From: Hyphomicrobiales bacterium
GTDB lineage: Bacteria; Pseudomonadota; Alphaproteobacteria; Rhizobiales; Rhizobiaceae
DNA length: 64,000 nucleotides
NCBI GenBank assembly: GCA_900469955.1
Contig: UBYX01000022.1
Location: 30,751-94,750 of the forward strand
Direction: 5' to 3'
In this document: positions 26,102-35,181 of the stretch, in pieces
How positions within the stretch are numbered: the first letter of the stretch is position 1
How the letters are laid out: each line of letters begins with the position of its first letter
Made by a program: the position numbers and the translations under genes
The notes under the pieces: generated by a model
What the model was told of the DNA's origin: nothing
The model's database searches: none
What the model saw: only the letters and a program-made list of their open reading frames with translations

Positions 26102-26332
26102 CTATTGGTATCCGTGCGGCCGGATATCGTCGTCCAGGTCGTCGGGTGTCTTGCTTGCAAGACGCATAACATAGTCTTCGGCAGCGTCGGCAAGCGCCAT
26201 CGCGATCTCCAGCTTATCAAGCCCTTGCCGCTGCAATTGATCGATCAGCTCGAACATCGCCGCTTCGACCTTGAAGCGGTTGATGGCCAGCGGATCGTAG
26301 AGTTCATCTTGCGTGGGATGTCTTTCGGTCAT
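26102..26332 (-). CDS. Hypothetical 76-aa protein
   Basis: Not recognised. Soluble, helical and acidic: FKVEAAMFELIDQLQRQG near residues 20-37, LEIAMALADAAEDYVMRLA near 40-58 and a C-terminal DDLDDDIRP. The start at 26332 (MTERHP) follows a purine stretch (GGGAGA about 9 nt upstream). It stands alone between mnmA and a small membrane peptide gene. Confidence 0.6.
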   Translation of the reverse strand: MTERHPTQDELYDPLAINRFKVEAAMFELIDQLQRQGLDKLEIAMALADAAEDYVMRLASKTPDDLDDDIRPHGYQ

Positions 26333-26470
26333 GTACCTGGTCTCCCAACCTGAGGAGAGCATCGCACACCACGCGCGCTACGCAAGATAATGCTAAAATA
26401 AAGGTTAACGCAGTGCAGCAATGCAGGACACTTTGGCAGGCTGCGGGTGCGGGAAGTCTGCTGGCTCCTG

Positions 26471-26575
26471 TTACCGATCGGAGGACCGGTTCATGTCGTG
26501 GACGACCCAGCGGAAAAAGCCATAGATCACGCAAAAGAAGAGAATAAGCGGCATTAAATTCTCGACCTGTTCCAT
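26471..26575 (-). CDS. 34-aa single-pass membrane peptide
   Basis: A short frame, MEQVENLMPLILFFCVIYGF-FRWVV..., with a hydrophobic helix at about residues 9-25 flanked by an acidic N-terminus and a basic, polar C-terminus (HDMNRSSDR), the usual layout of small inner-membrane proteins. The ribosome site is weak and there is no clear promoter, so this is only a candidate. Confidence 0.45.
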   Translation of the reverse strand: MEQVENLMPLILFFCVIYGFFRWVVHDMNRSSDR

Positions 26576-26705
26576 GGCTGCGTCTCAAGTTCGGGCTCTC
26601 TTCGGGGAGCCATCTGTAACGAATCAAATTATTGGCACATGCTTCATTTCGAATTAACTAAAAAATTTAAGTAATCCAGCGACCTAAGGTATTTTATTGG
26701 ACAAC

Positions 26706-27827
26706 TCAGGACTGCAGCGAGGGCTGCCGCAGGGCCTCGCTGGCAATCGCGCCGTTCGAATTGGCAAGCGTTTCGGCTCGGACGCGCGGCAGGCTTGCGG
26801 GATATTCCTTCTGGATGAAATCGATCATCTTCTCCCGCATCTCGCAGCGGAGGTCGAAAGTCTTCGGTGCGTTCGAAGCCGAAATGAGGATGCGGATCTC
26901 CATGACGTTTTCCCTGAAATCCGTGATCTGCACCCCCACCACCCGCCTGTCCCAAAGGTTGGACGCTGCCGCGATCTCCTCCGCCTTGCGGCGAATGGCC
27001 GAAACGGGAACCGAATAATCGAGATAGATCATAACTGTACCGATCAGGGCCGCCCCCTCTCGCGTCCAGTTCTGGAACGGCCGTTCGATGAAGTAGCTGA
27101 GCGGCAGGATCATCCGCCGCCAGTCCCAGAGCTTGATGACCACATAGGTGGACGTGATCTCCTCCACATTTCCCCACTCGCCTTCGACGATCAGCGCGTC
27201 GTCTATGCGGATCGGCTGGGTAATCGCGAGCTGGATGCCGGCAAGAATGTTCTTCAGCACCGGCTGCAGCGCAAGACCGAGGACGATACCGGCGACGCCC
27301 GCCGAGGCGAGCAGGCTGACGCCGTATTGCTGCACCGTCGGAAAGGTCATCAACATGGCGGCTATGGTGATTGCCACGATCATCGAGCCGGCTATGCGCT
27401 CCGCGATCCGCGACTGAGTGACATGCGCGCGGGCCAAAAGATTGTCTTCGGCATCGAGCTTGAAGCGGCGAAGATAGACGATCATCCAGACATGCAGGGC
27501 GATCTTTGCCATCCATCCGACGACGGTGATGAAGCAGAGCAGCAGAACGTGCCGGAGGAAGCTTGATTGATCAGCATTCAAGGGAGCGATCGCCGCACCG
27601 AAGGATAGGGTCCAGGTCAGGATCGCAAGCCGCATCGGCCGCCGCGTGCGTGCCACCAACGACCGCCAGAAAAGATCCTTGCTCTCGACCAGCCGCGTCA
27701 GGAAGCGGAAGCCGAAACGTTGAATGGCAAGACCAACCAGAAAGGCGACGGCGAGTACACCGATGCTGACGAACCCGTTCGGCAGCCATGCCGTGTCATT
27801 TCGAAATTCCCTGATGAAGCGTTCCAT
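26706..27827 (-). CDS. Mechanosensitive channel, MscS family
   Basis: A 373-residue inner-membrane protein. Helices at about 16-36, 60-80, 92-116, and 145-165, then the pore-lining TM3 pattern ASAGVAGIVLGLALQPVLKNILAGIQL near 176-203, followed by the MscS beta domain (RIDDALIVEGEWGNVEEI). It lets solutes out on hypo-osmotic shock, or senses membrane tension. The start at ATG 27827. It diverges from the DUF1810 gene and lies near other osmotic stress genes. Confidence 0.9.
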   Translation of the reverse strand: MERFIREFRNDTAWLPNGFVSIGVLAVAFLVGLAIQRFGFRFLTRLVESKDLFWRSLVARTRRPMRLAILTWTLSFGAAIAPLNADQSSFLRHVLLLCFITVVGWMAKIALHVWMIVYLRRFKLDAEDNLLARAHVTQSRIAERIAGSMIVAITIAAMLMTFPTVQQYGVSLLASAGVAGIVLGLALQPVLKNILAGIQLAITQPIRIDDALIVEGEWGNVEEITSTYVVIKLWDWRRMILPLSYFIERPFQNWTREGAALIGTVMIYLDYSVPVSAIRRKAEEIAAASNLWDRRVVGVQITDFRENVMEIRILISASNAPKTFDLRCEMREKMIDFIQKEYPASLPRVRAETLANSNGAIASEALRQPSLQS

Positions 27828-27941
27828 GCGCCCTCACCTAGTGTGCAATGCAACACAGGAAAGGCCGGCCCCAAAAATATCACGTTTAAGGCTCTTCATG
27901 GCATAGAGTGGACGAACCACGAAACGGGCGGAGAAGATGCC

Positions 27942-28361
27942 ATGCAGTTCGATCTCATGCGCTTCGTCGATGCGCAGGCGCCCGTTTATGCCCAGGTCCT
28001 GGACGAGCTGCAGCGCGGCCGGAAACGCTCCCATTGGATGTGGTACATATTCCCACAGGTCGCTGGCCTTGGCTTCTCGATCATGTCGCAGCGTTTCGCG
28101 ATCGGTTCGAAGGCGGAAGCTGCGGCCTATCTCGATCACCCGCTGCTCGGTACGCGGCTGATCGAATGCACCGAGGCGATGCTGCTTCACAAGGACCTTA
28201 CCGCGCACGCCATCCTCGGCTCACCCGATGACATGAAGTTCAAAAGCTCGATGACGCTGTTCGATACGGTCAGCAAAAAGGGCTCGCCTTTCGAGCGAGC
28301 CCTTGCACAATTCTATCACAGTCAGCGCGATGACAAGACGCTCGCGCTTCTGCAGCGTTAA
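27942..28361 (+). CDS. DUF1810 domain protein (calpastatin-like family)
   Basis: A 139-residue protein with the conserved DUF1810 landmarks: FVDAQAPVYAQVLDEL, RKRSHWMWYIFPQVAGLG, the MSQRFAI loop and DDMKFKSSMTLFD. Family function is unknown in bacteria. The ATG at 27942 is preceded by GGCGGAG; earlier in-frame codons belong to the opposite-strand MscS promoter region. Its TAA overlaps the stop of the Tim44-like gene by 4 nt in convergent orientation. Confidence 0.9.
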   Translation: MQFDLMRFVDAQAPVYAQVLDELQRGRKRSHWMWYIFPQVAGLGFSIMSQRFAIGSKAEAAAYLDHPLLGTRLIECTEAMLLHKDLTAHAILGSPDDMKFKSSMTLFDTVSKKGSPFERALAQFYHSQRDDKTLALLQR

Positions 28362-29392
28362 GCGGCAGCCTGGATCGCGGAAAGTTTCCAGTCGTTGGCA
28401 GGCTTGCGCACGAAGGTCCAGACCTCGACGGTCTCGGTCGCCTTGCCGGGGTCGCCCTCGGCAACTGCGCCGGTATTGCGGTCCCGCATGAAGTCGACGC
28501 TCGAATAGCGCATCGCGACAGTCGCATAGTCCTGGCCGTTCTCGCGCCAGGCTTCGGCCAGGTCGCCCTGCAGCAGCTTGACGTCCTGCACCTCGTTCTT
28601 CAGCCCATTGGTGGCATTCTCGCCGAGCTCTTCCGCAAGATAGGACATCGCCTCCGGCGTCGTGAGGTTGCGCAGCTTGGCGTAGTCCTCGGCGGCGTAG
28701 GCGGACTGCACTTGCGTCAGCAGCTTCTCGAACTGGTCGAGGTCGCGGTTGGTGATGCCGATCTCGTCGGTCTCCGGACCTGCCTGACGCGGAGCTGCAG
28801 CATAACCGCCAGCAGCGGCGCCACCGCCGAGAGACCCGATCTTCGGGATCTGGAAACCAGACGCGTTATTCTGCTGAGGTGGCTCATAAGCATTGCGCTG
28901 CTGGCCGTAATTACCGGCCGGGCCCGCAGGCTGCTGCTGACGGCGACCGAAGAAACGGAAGGCCAGCATCGCAAGACCGGCGATCAGGGCGATCTGCAAC
29001 AACATGCCGAAGAAGCCGGCCATGCCGCCGAAGCCCGTGCCCATCATCATGCCCAGGAGGCCGCCAAGTGCGAGACCGCCGAGCAGGCCGCCGGCCATGC
29101 CGCCGAACAGTCCGCGGCGCGGCTGCTGTGCCGCCTGCTGGCCGAAGCCGCTCTGCGGGGTCGTGGCGTTCTGCTGCGTGTTCGGGGTCATCGAGCGGTT
29201 GATGCCGGTCGGCGCAGTGGGGGCCGTGTTGGTCGTCGCGGGCGCGGAGTACGTGCGCGTGCCGCGGCTGCCGAAACCGCCACCGCCAGCGCGGCGCGCC
29301 TCTGCCATATCGACGGCAGTCAGCGAAACCGCCATACCGACCGCAAGGATCGCGAACAGTTTCTGAAAACGCCGAAGCTTGGATAACATCAT
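28358..29392 (-). CDS. Tim44-like domain membrane protein
   Basis: A 344-residue protein. Signal/anchor at about 10-32 (ILAVGMAVSLTAVDMAEA), a Gly/Ser/Thr/Gln-rich stretch (34-92), a Gly-Met-rich hydrophobic region with two membrane segments (about 95-145), another Gln-rich linker and a C-terminal Tim44 domain (about 210-344: LDQFEKLLTQVQSAY ... VEVWTFVRK). Bacterial Tim44-like proteins (TimA) are inner-membrane proteins with an uncertain role. Two ATGs are adjacent at the start; the first is given. Confidence 0.88.
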   Translation of the reverse strand: MMLSKLRRFQKLFAILAVGMAVSLTAVDMAEARRAGGGGFGSRGTRTYSAPATTNTAPTAPTGINRSMTPNTQQNATTPQSGFGQQAAQQPRRGLFGGMAGGLLGGLALGGLLGMMMGTGFGGMAGFFGMLLQIALIAGLAMLAFRFFGRRQQQPAGPAGNYGQQRNAYEPPQQNNASGFQIPKIGSLGGGAAAGGYAAAPRQAGPETDEIGITNRDLDQFEKLLTQVQSAYAAEDYAKLRNLTTPEAMSYLAEELGENATNGLKNEVQDVKLLQGDLAEAWRENGQDYATVAMRYSSVDFMRDRNTGAVAEGDPGKATETVEVWTFVRKPANDWKLSAIQAAA

Positions 29393-29585
29393 TTTCTCCT
29401 CATGGCCGCAGGGTTACGGCATTCCCGGTCTATATAGAGATGCGCACTATCCGATTTTAGTGGCACCGCCATTTTTTCCCGTCGAAGTAGATAACCAACT
29501 TCAATAGGGGAGCCAAGTTCCAAAATTACAACCTTGAGAAGGTTCAACGCGAATGGTCGCAGTCCCTGGAACGTAGAAAAAGAAA

Positions 29586-29613
29586 AGGCCCGACCGATTT
29601 CTCGGGCGGGCCT
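29586..29613 (-). terminator. Rho-independent terminator of serA
   Basis: An almost continuous 11-bp stem (AGGCCCG-x-CCGA / TCGG-x-CGGGCCT, loop 4) followed on the minus strand by TTTCTTTTTC. 38 nt beyond the serA stop. Confidence 0.85.
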
Positions 29614-29650
29614 CATTCCTTAAGAATCGATCTCAGGCGAACGACTGAGA

Positions 29651-31246
29651 TCAGTCGACGTTGAACACCAGCGGCTTGGCCTGGCGGATCGCCGGATTGG
29701 CGGTCAGCTTGGCGAGCACATCCGCCGCAACCGGGCCGTCGACGTAGAGCAGCGCGATCGCGTCGCCACCCTGCTTGTCGCGGCCGAGCTGGAAGTTGGC
29801 AATGTTGACGCCGGCATTGCCGAGCGTCGTTCCCATGAAGCCGATCATGCCGGGAACGTCGGTGTTGGCGATGTAGATCATGTTGGCGCCGACATCGGCG
29901 TCCATGTTGATGCCCTTGATCTGGATGAAGCGCGGCTTGCCGTCCGAGAACACCGTGCCGGCGACCGAGCGGGTCTGGTTTTCGGTGGTGACGGTCAGCT
30001 TGATGAAGCCGTCATAGACGCCCGTCTTGTCGCGCTTGACCTCGGAAAGGATGATACCCTTTTCCTTGATCATGATCGGCGCCGAAACCATGTTCACGTC
30101 GGCCACCTGGTTACGGATGAGACCAGCGAGCAGCGCGCTGGTCAGCGCCTTGGTGTTCATGCCGGCGGTCACGCCGTCGTAGAGGATCTCGATTTCCTTG
30201 ATCGGGCTTTCTGTGACCTGGCCGACGAAAGCACCCAGTACATCCGCGAGACGGATGAAGGGCTTCAGGATCGGAGCCTCCTCCGCCGTGATCGACGGCA
30301 TGTTGATGGCGTTCGAGACGGCGCCCTTGATGAGGTAGTCGGACATCTGCTCGGCAACCTGCAGCGCAACGTTTTCCTGGGCTTCCGTGGTCGACGCGCC
30401 GAGATGCGGCGTGCAGACCACGTTTTCCAGACCGAAGAGCGGGCTCTCGGTCGCAGGCTCGACTTCGAAGACGTCGAAACCGGCGCCGGCGACATGGCCG
30501 GACTTGATGGCTTCGGCAAGTGCCGCCTCATCGACCAGACCGCCACGGGCGCAGTTGATGATGCGAACACCGGGCTTGGTCTTGGCGAGGTTTTCCTTGC
30601 CGAGGATGCCGCGGGTCTTGTCGGTCATCGGCACATGCAGCGTGATGAAATCGGCGCGCGCCAGAAGATCGTCCAGTTCAACCTTCTCGACGCCCATTTC
30701 CTGGGCGCGCTCGACCGAGAGGAAGGGGTCGTAGGCGATGACATGCATGCCGAGACCGATCGCCTTTTTGCAGACGATACCGCCGATATTGCCTGCGCCG
30801 ATCACGCCGAGCACCTTGCCGGTGATCTCGACGCCCATGAATTTCGACTTTTCCCACTTGCCGGCCTGGGTCGAGGCATCGGCCTGTGGAAGCTGACGGG
30901 CGACCGCAAACATCAGCGCGATGGCGTGCTCGGCCGTTGTGATCGAGTTGCCGAAGGGCGTGTTCATGACGATGATGCCGCGGCGCGAGGCTGCCGGGAT
31001 ATCGACATTGTCGACGCCGATGCCGGCGCGGCCGATGACCTTGAGATTGGTCGCGGCAGCGATCAGCTTTTCCGTTGCCTTGGTGGCGGAACGGATGGCG
31101 AGGCCGTCATAATTGCCGATGATCTCGGCGAGCTTTTCCTTGTCCTTGCCGAGCTTCGGCTGGAAATCGACTTCGACGCCGCGATCGCGGAAGATCTGGA
31201 CGGCGGTTTCCGAGAGTTCGTCGGATACGAGAACGCGAGGTGCCAT
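29651..31246 (-). CDS. serA: D-3-phosphoglycerate dehydrogenase
   Basis: A 531-residue long-form SerA with substrate/NAD domain, intervening domain and C-terminal ACT domain. NAD motif GAGNIGGIVC near 152-161, catalytic RGGLVDEAAL region and the HLGASTTEAQ segment with the catalytic His; the ACT part begins near 453 (IANTDVPGMIGFMG). First step of serine synthesis. It follows serC 81 nt downstream; a hairpin (31293-31315) in the gap may reduce read-through. Confidence 0.95.
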   Translation of the reverse strand: MAPRVLVSDELSETAVQIFRDRGVEVDFQPKLGKDKEKLAEIIGNYDGLAIRSATKATEKLIAAATNLKVIGRAGIGVDNVDIPAASRRGIIVMNTPFGNSITTAEHAIALMFAVARQLPQADASTQAGKWEKSKFMGVEITGKVLGVIGAGNIGGIVCKKAIGLGMHVIAYDPFLSVERAQEMGVEKVELDDLLARADFITLHVPMTDKTRGILGKENLAKTKPGVRIINCARGGLVDEAALAEAIKSGHVAGAGFDVFEVEPATESPLFGLENVVCTPHLGASTTEAQENVALQVAEQMSDYLIKGAVSNAINMPSITAEEAPILKPFIRLADVLGAFVGQVTESPIKEIEILYDGVTAGMNTKALTSALLAGLIRNQVADVNMVSAPIMIKEKGIILSEVKRDKTGVYDGFIKLTVTTENQTRSVAGTVFSDGKPRFIQIKGINMDADVGANMIYIANTDVPGMIGFMGTTLGNAGVNIANFQLGRDKQGGDAIALLYVDGPVAADVLAKLTANPAIRQAKPLVFNVD

Positions 31247-31292
31247 TGGTCACGGGCTCCTAAAAAGGGGGTCTGTCTTGGATACTGGAAAA

Positions 31293-31315
31293 GGCTCCGC
31301 TCCTGGAGCGGAGCC
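31293..31315 (-). terminator. Stem-loop between serC and serA
   Basis: GGCTCCGCTCC / GGAGCGGAGCC, nearly perfect 11-bp dyad, followed on the minus strand by TTTTCC. It is a weak terminator or attenuator inside the serCA unit. Confidence 0.55.
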
Positions 31316-31327
31316 GGCATGCGGCGA

Positions 31328-32506
31328 TCAGGCGGCAGCCTTGGCCAGCGCGGCCTTCTGGGTGTTGAAGGCGTAGGAAAGCCAGGGCATCAGACCCTTC
31401 ATGTCGGCTTCATCGATCGTGGCGCCGGCCCAGATGCGAAGGCCGGACGGCGCATCGCGATAAGCGCCGATATCGAGCGCCACGCCCTCTTTCTCCAGGA
31501 TCGAGACGACCCCCTTGGCGAAAGCGGCCTGGGCATCGGCGTCGAGCGCCGTCACGGCGGGATCGACGATCTTCAGGCAGACCGAGGTATTGGATCGCGT
31601 TGCCGGATCGACAGCGAGGTTCTCGATCCAGTCATTGGCGGCGACGAAATCGAAAATCACCTTGGCATTGGCATCGGCGCGTGCCATCAGCGCCTTCAGG
31701 CCGCCGACCGACTTCGCCCAGTTGAGCGCATCGATATAGTCCTCGACGCAGAGCATCGACGGAGTGTTGATCGTCTCGCCGACGAAGATGCCTTCGATCA
31801 GCTTGCCGCCCGAGGTCAGGCGGAAGATTTTCGGCAGCGGCCAGGCGGGAACATAGGTCTGTAGGCGTTCGACAGCACGGGGGCTGAGGATGAGCATGCC
31901 GTGGCCGCCCTCGCCGCCCAAAACCTTCTGCCAGGAGAAGGTGACGACGTCGAGTTTGGCAAAGTCCATGTCCTGCGCGAAAGCCGCGGAGGTGGCGTCG
32001 CAGATCGTCAGGCCCTTGCGGTCGGCCGGAATGAAATCGGCGTTCGGCACGCGAACGCCAGACGTCGTGCCGTTCCAGGTAAAGACCACGTCGCGGTCGA
32101 AATCGACCGTGGAAAGGTCTGGAAGCAGGCCGTAGTCAGCATCGATCTTGCGCACGTCCTTGAGCTTCAGTTGCTTGACGACGTCGGTGACCCAGCCGGC
32201 ACCGAAGCTTTCCCAGGACAGCATGTCGACACCGCGTTCGCCGAGTAGCGACCATAGCGCCATTTCTACGGCGCCCGTATCGGAAGCCGGTACGATGCCG
32301 ATGCGGTAATCCGCCGGCACATTCAGAAGTTCACGGGTGAGATCGATGGCCTGCTTCAGCTTTGCCTTGCCGACCTTGGCCCGGTGCGAACGACCAAGCG
32401 GGGCATCGGAAAGCGCTTCGAGCGTCCAACCGGGGCGCTTCGAGCAAGGGCCAGAAGAAAAATGGGTATTGTTCGGACGTACGTCCGGCTTTGCGGTATC
32501 CGCCAT
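31328..32506 (-). CDS. serC: Phosphoserine aminotransferase
   Basis: A 392-residue PLP enzyme (class V aminotransferase), the alphaproteobacterial SerC form: [15 protein letters not shown] near the start, [17 protein letters not shown] [37 protein letters not shown] with the PLP lysine in WQKVLG. Second step of serine synthesis. The start at 32506 is supported by GGAAGG 7 nt upstream; longer readings run into the structured leader. Confidence 0.94.
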   Translation of the reverse strand: MADTAKPDVRPNNTHFSSGPCSKRPGWTLEALSDAPLGRSHRAKVGKAKLKQAIDLTRELLNVPADYRIGIVPASDTGAVEMALWSLLGERGVDMLSWESFGAGWVTDVVKQLKLKDVRKIDADYGLLPDLSTVDFDRDVVFTWNGTTSGVRVPNADFIPADRKGLTICDATSAAFAQDMDFAKLDVVTFSWQKVLGGEGGHGMLILSPRAVERLQTYVPAWPLPKIFRLTSGGKLIEGIFVGETINTPSMLCVEDYIDALNWAKSVGGLKALMARADANAKVIFDFVAANDWIENLAVDPATRSNTSVCLKIVDPAVTALDADAQAAFAKGVVSILEKEGVALDIGAYRDAPSGLRIWAGATIDEADMKGLMPWLSYAFNTQKAALAKAAA

Positions 32507-32600
32507 TGTGCTATCCTTCCAGATAGATGGCTCCTCGTTGGGGAGGAGTGTCCCGCCGCCGTGGGTATTCTTCTCTGCCTTTACAGTCAAGAGGATTGCG
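32507..32600 (-). promoter_or_regulatory. Structured serC leader (candidate serC RNA motif)
   Basis: Two hairpins precede the ATG: CTCCTC-cccaac-GAGGAG (plus 32531-32548) and CTATC-tggaag-GATAG (plus 32511-32526), the second holding the Shine-Dalgarno GGAAGG in its loop and 3' arm. A conserved alphaproteobacterial serC leader RNA has been described; whether this is that motif must be tested by covariance search. Ligand unknown. Confidence 0.45.
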
Positions 32601-32656
32601 TCGCGCAAAGACAAATTTTTGCCGCAGACCCGATGGGCTTTACGGGTTTTTTTCGC

Positions 32657-33868
32657 TCAAGCGATTGCCATTATTGGCAAAAGAAGTTCCGACACGGCTC
32701 CATATCCCGATATCGTCATCATGGCCTGCCGCAGCCGGCGCCGGATCACCCATTTGAGCGGCCGCAGTGACTGCCACAGTGACGTCGAACGAAGAGCCGC
32801 GACGAGGCCCTGCCGCGTCAGATAGATCTGCCCCTGGAGCGTCAGCGCTGCCTGTTTGGCAGTCAGCGGAAACGTGGTCTCACAGCTTTCGAGCTTCCAG
32901 CTCTCGTCGCCGATCCCGAGATCCAGCCACTCGTAACCGTTGGCGTGAAGCCATTCCAGTGTGCGGTAATAAAGCGCGCTGCCGGGAGAGAATTTTGCCC
33001 ATTCCCCCGCCTCGAAGGACAGCATGATCGCATAGTATCGTCTGCCGGCCCTCAGTCCCCAGATCGTCGCGATAATCGTATCGCCGGATCTGAGGTAGAA
33101 GAGTTTCAGCATCTGCTCCCGCGCGAAGATATCGGTGCCCTTGCAAAAGAAATCATGCTTGTCCACATCGACATCGAAGCCCGGCACCCGGGTCTGTTCG
33201 AAACGCCACTGCTTCTGGCGCAGGAATGCGGCGGTCGCCTCGCGGCGTTCCTCGGCATCGGCGGCGATCCGGAATTCAAGCGGCGCGATTTTCTCCAGGT
33301 TACGCATCTTGCGGGCGAGCGTCTTTCGCTGCGGGAACGCCGCCTCTATCTCCGCCCAGGGCCGCCGCAGGTCGTTGGCGTGACACGAAATCTCGTTCGG
33401 CTGGTCGCCGATGAGGCTCAAGGGGTTGGCAACACCGTCGATATCGGCCGGCATCTTGCTGAACATGAGGAGATCGAACGGTGGCAACTGGCGGGCGATC
33501 TCCTGCCAAAGGCGCTCCGCAAGCTCCCTTGTCCATGAGATCGACGTCGCAAAAAGTATCGGCGCATTGTAGTCGGCCGCGTCCGCATCGATGAATTCGA
33601 GAACTCTCGCTCCCTTGCGATGGGTGATGCAAAGCGGGACGAAGAGCAGCGGACGACCGGCCTCTTCCCGCGCCTCGACAAAATGCAGGCTGCGCTGCCC
33701 GGAGCGGCCGAAGCTGGCAAGCCACGCCTTCAGGAAGGTAACGGTCTGGAATACGTGAAAGTGTGCGCCTTCGGCAGTCGCATCACGCGGCCAATCAGGC
33801 GAAAGATCATCGAGCGTGTCGAAGACGGAGATCTTGAATGCCGGTACCATGAGCAAACCCATCGTCAC
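32657..33868 (-). CDS. GNAT-fold acyltransferase (BioF2/FemAB-like, acetyltransferase_6)
   Basis: A 403-residue protein with two GNAT-like halves. Landmarks of the acetyltransf_6/CelD-type family are HVFQTVTFLKAWL near residue 37-50, and in the second half GDTIIATIWGLRAGRRYYAIMLSFEAGEWAKFSPGSALYYRTLEWLHANGYEWLDLGIG as a signature region (quoted here only by position, about 259-318). Such enzymes acylate polysaccharides or lipids. No neighbouring polysaccharide genes support a target. Start at ATG 33868; ATGs 3 and 7 codons later are possible. Confidence 0.8.
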   Translation of the reverse strand: MTMGLLMVPAFKISVFDTLDDLSPDWPRDATAEGAHFHVFQTVTFLKAWLASFGRSGQRSLHFVEAREEAGRPLLFVPLCITHRKGARVLEFIDADAADYNAPILFATSISWTRELAERLWQEIARQLPPFDLLMFSKMPADIDGVANPLSLIGDQPNEISCHANDLRRPWAEIEAAFPQRKTLARKMRNLEKIAPLEFRIAADAEERREATAAFLRQKQWRFEQTRVPGFDVDVDKHDFFCKGTDIFAREQMLKLFYLRSGDTIIATIWGLRAGRRYYAIMLSFEAGEWAKFSPGSALYYRTLEWLHANGYEWLDLGIGDESWKLESCETTFPLTAKQAALTLQGQIYLTRQGLVAALRSTSLWQSLRPLKWVIRRRLRQAMMTISGYGAVSELLLPIMAIA

Positions 33869-33956
33869 ATTGGGCGCTTGATAGCAACTCAGCCGGGAAT
33901 TTTGAAATCGAAAGCGGATATATCGTTAATCCGGAAAACTTTAGCCATGAATGCAG

Positions 33957-33979
33957 AAAGCCGCCTCGAAGGCGGCTTT
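33957..33979 (-). terminator. Terminator of the outer-membrane barrel gene
   Basis: AAAGCCGCCT / AGGCGGCTTT, perfect 10-bp stem with a 3-nt loop; on the minus strand it ends in CTTTCTG. 21 nt past the gene at 34000. Confidence 0.8.
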
Positions 33980-33999
33980 CGCTGGAAGACGTCGGAAAC

Positions 34000-34824
34000 T
34001 TACTTGTAGACGATCGGCTCCGGCGGCGGCTCGTAGGCGACCGGAGTGTCGCAGCCGCTGAAAACGTAGCGAGCGCCGACACGTGCTTCGTGCATGTCGA
34101 AGCCCTTATCCTGGCCGGGGCCACCACCGAGGTTGTAGCCGAACATGTCGCCGCCGACGATATGGCGGTAGCGATAGCCGACATCCGCCTTGAGGTTGCA
34201 GGTGATGTCGATGGAAGCGCCGGCCATGAGGGCATAACTAAAGCGCCAGCTCTTCTTGCCGTCGTGGTCGGTGGTGTAGCAGCCGGGCGCCGCCGGATCG
34301 TCGCAGATCGTGTTGCGCAGCTTGCCCCACTTGACGTAGGTGCCGCCGATACCGCCGCCGACATAGGGCGTGAAATAGCCGTAGGTGCCGAGGTCGACAT
34401 AGACGTTCGCCATCAGCGAATAGGCATGCATGTAGGACTTGTCGCTCGAGGTACAGGTCACGCCGCCGCAAAGACCCGTTGTCGCCCCCCGGAAGTCGGC
34501 CGAACTCAGATAGTCGAAGGTGACGTCCGTACGCAGGTAATTGTTGATCTGGTAACCGACACCGCCGCCGAGCAGGAAGCTGTCCTTGAGCGACGCCCGG
34601 TCGAAATCCACCAGCGTGCCATTGGAGCCCTGGAAATATTCCGCACCGCGCATGTCGTTGAAGGAGTAGCCTACATCGCCGCGCAGATACCAGCCGCTCG
34701 CCTCCTGGACGGCGACTTCCGGAGCGTCGAGGATCGGTTCGGGCTGCGGCTGATAGACATCTGCCGATTGGGCTGCGCTCACCGTCAGCACCAGCGCAAA
34801 CATACTGGCCAGGGTTTTCTTCAT
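34000..34824 (-). CDS. Outer-membrane beta-barrel protein (Omp25/RopB-type)
   Basis: A 274-residue protein with signal peptide MKKTLASMFALVLTVSAAQSA (cleavage near 21) and alternating aromatic/Gly strands: WYLRGDVGYSFND, YFTPYVGGGIGGTYVKWG, VGYRYRHIVGGDMFGY, and the C-terminal EARVGARYVF. Two cysteine pairs (near residues 110-116 and in the loop with ICDDPAAPGC) are unusual for a barrel. It is related to Omp25/31-like proteins of rhizobia. Own terminator; upstream region shared with the MCP gene. Confidence 0.88.
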   Translation of the reverse strand: MKKTLASMFALVLTVSAAQSADVYQPQPEPILDAPEVAVQEASGWYLRGDVGYSFNDMRGAEYFQGSNGTLVDFDRASLKDSFLLGGGVGYQINNYLRTDVTFDYLSSADFRGATTGLCGGVTCTSSDKSYMHAYSLMANVYVDLGTYGYFTPYVGGGIGGTYVKWGKLRNTICDDPAAPGCYTTDHDGKKSWRFSYALMAGASIDITCNLKADVGYRYRHIVGGDMFGYNLGGGPGQDKGFDMHEARVGARYVFSGCDTPVAYEPPPEPIVYK

Positions 34825-35181
34825 GGCTTCATCTCCAAAGCTCATATCGGTGTGGCAGGCAAGCGCGCAGCCAACGGGTTGATTGCGATGGATAATGAAG
34901 GAAAAAAGTTAAGCCTGACTTAACCATGCCTGTTTACCGCGCATTTTCCAACCGGATGAAAATCACAGCAACAAGCTTTCCGCATTGGCGCCAGAAGAGG
35001 CTCCCATTACGTATAACCGCGCCTTTAATTATACTTTACGCAAATTTAATAGGTTAACCGGTAATAAACGTAGCAGTGCTACTTCTAGTATCCTCTCAGA
35101 CGGCACGACAGGACGCTTCTGGAATAGTCGAATTTATGAAGGAAGCTACGGCGCGGGATGCCTCTCAGGAAAGAAACGGCG
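34825..35181. other. 357-bp divergent intergenic region between the barrel gene and the MCP gene
   Basis: AT-rich compared with the flanks. It holds the CtrA-like site at 34908-34924 and the promoters of both genes, which cannot be placed exactly. Runs such as TTTAATTATACTTTACGCAAATTTAAT (about 35021-35047) are the most promoter-like part for the MCP. No gene or RNA recognised. Confidence 0.6.
34908..34924. promoter_or_regulatory. CtrA-like box TTAA-N7-TTAAC
   Basis: GTTAAG-CCTGA-CTTAAC: a perfect palindrome that contains TTAA-N7-TTAAC, the full consensus of the cell-cycle regulator CtrA. It lies 84 bp before the barrel gene and 258 bp before the MCP gene. Confidence 0.5.

Noticed and set aside
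29389..29616. 75-codon minus-strand frame between the Tim44-like gene and serA
   Set aside because: It overlaps the serA terminator and the start of the Tim44-like gene, and has no plausible protein composition.
30404..31864. 486-codon open frame on the plus strand opposite serA and serC
   Set aside because: Shadow of the serA reading frame with biased composition; serA and serC are certain.
32665..32680. Palindrome TTGCCA-TTAT-TGGCAA
   Set aside because: It lies within the last codons of the acyltransferase gene and before the serC leader; it could be an operator but coding constraint alone can explain it.
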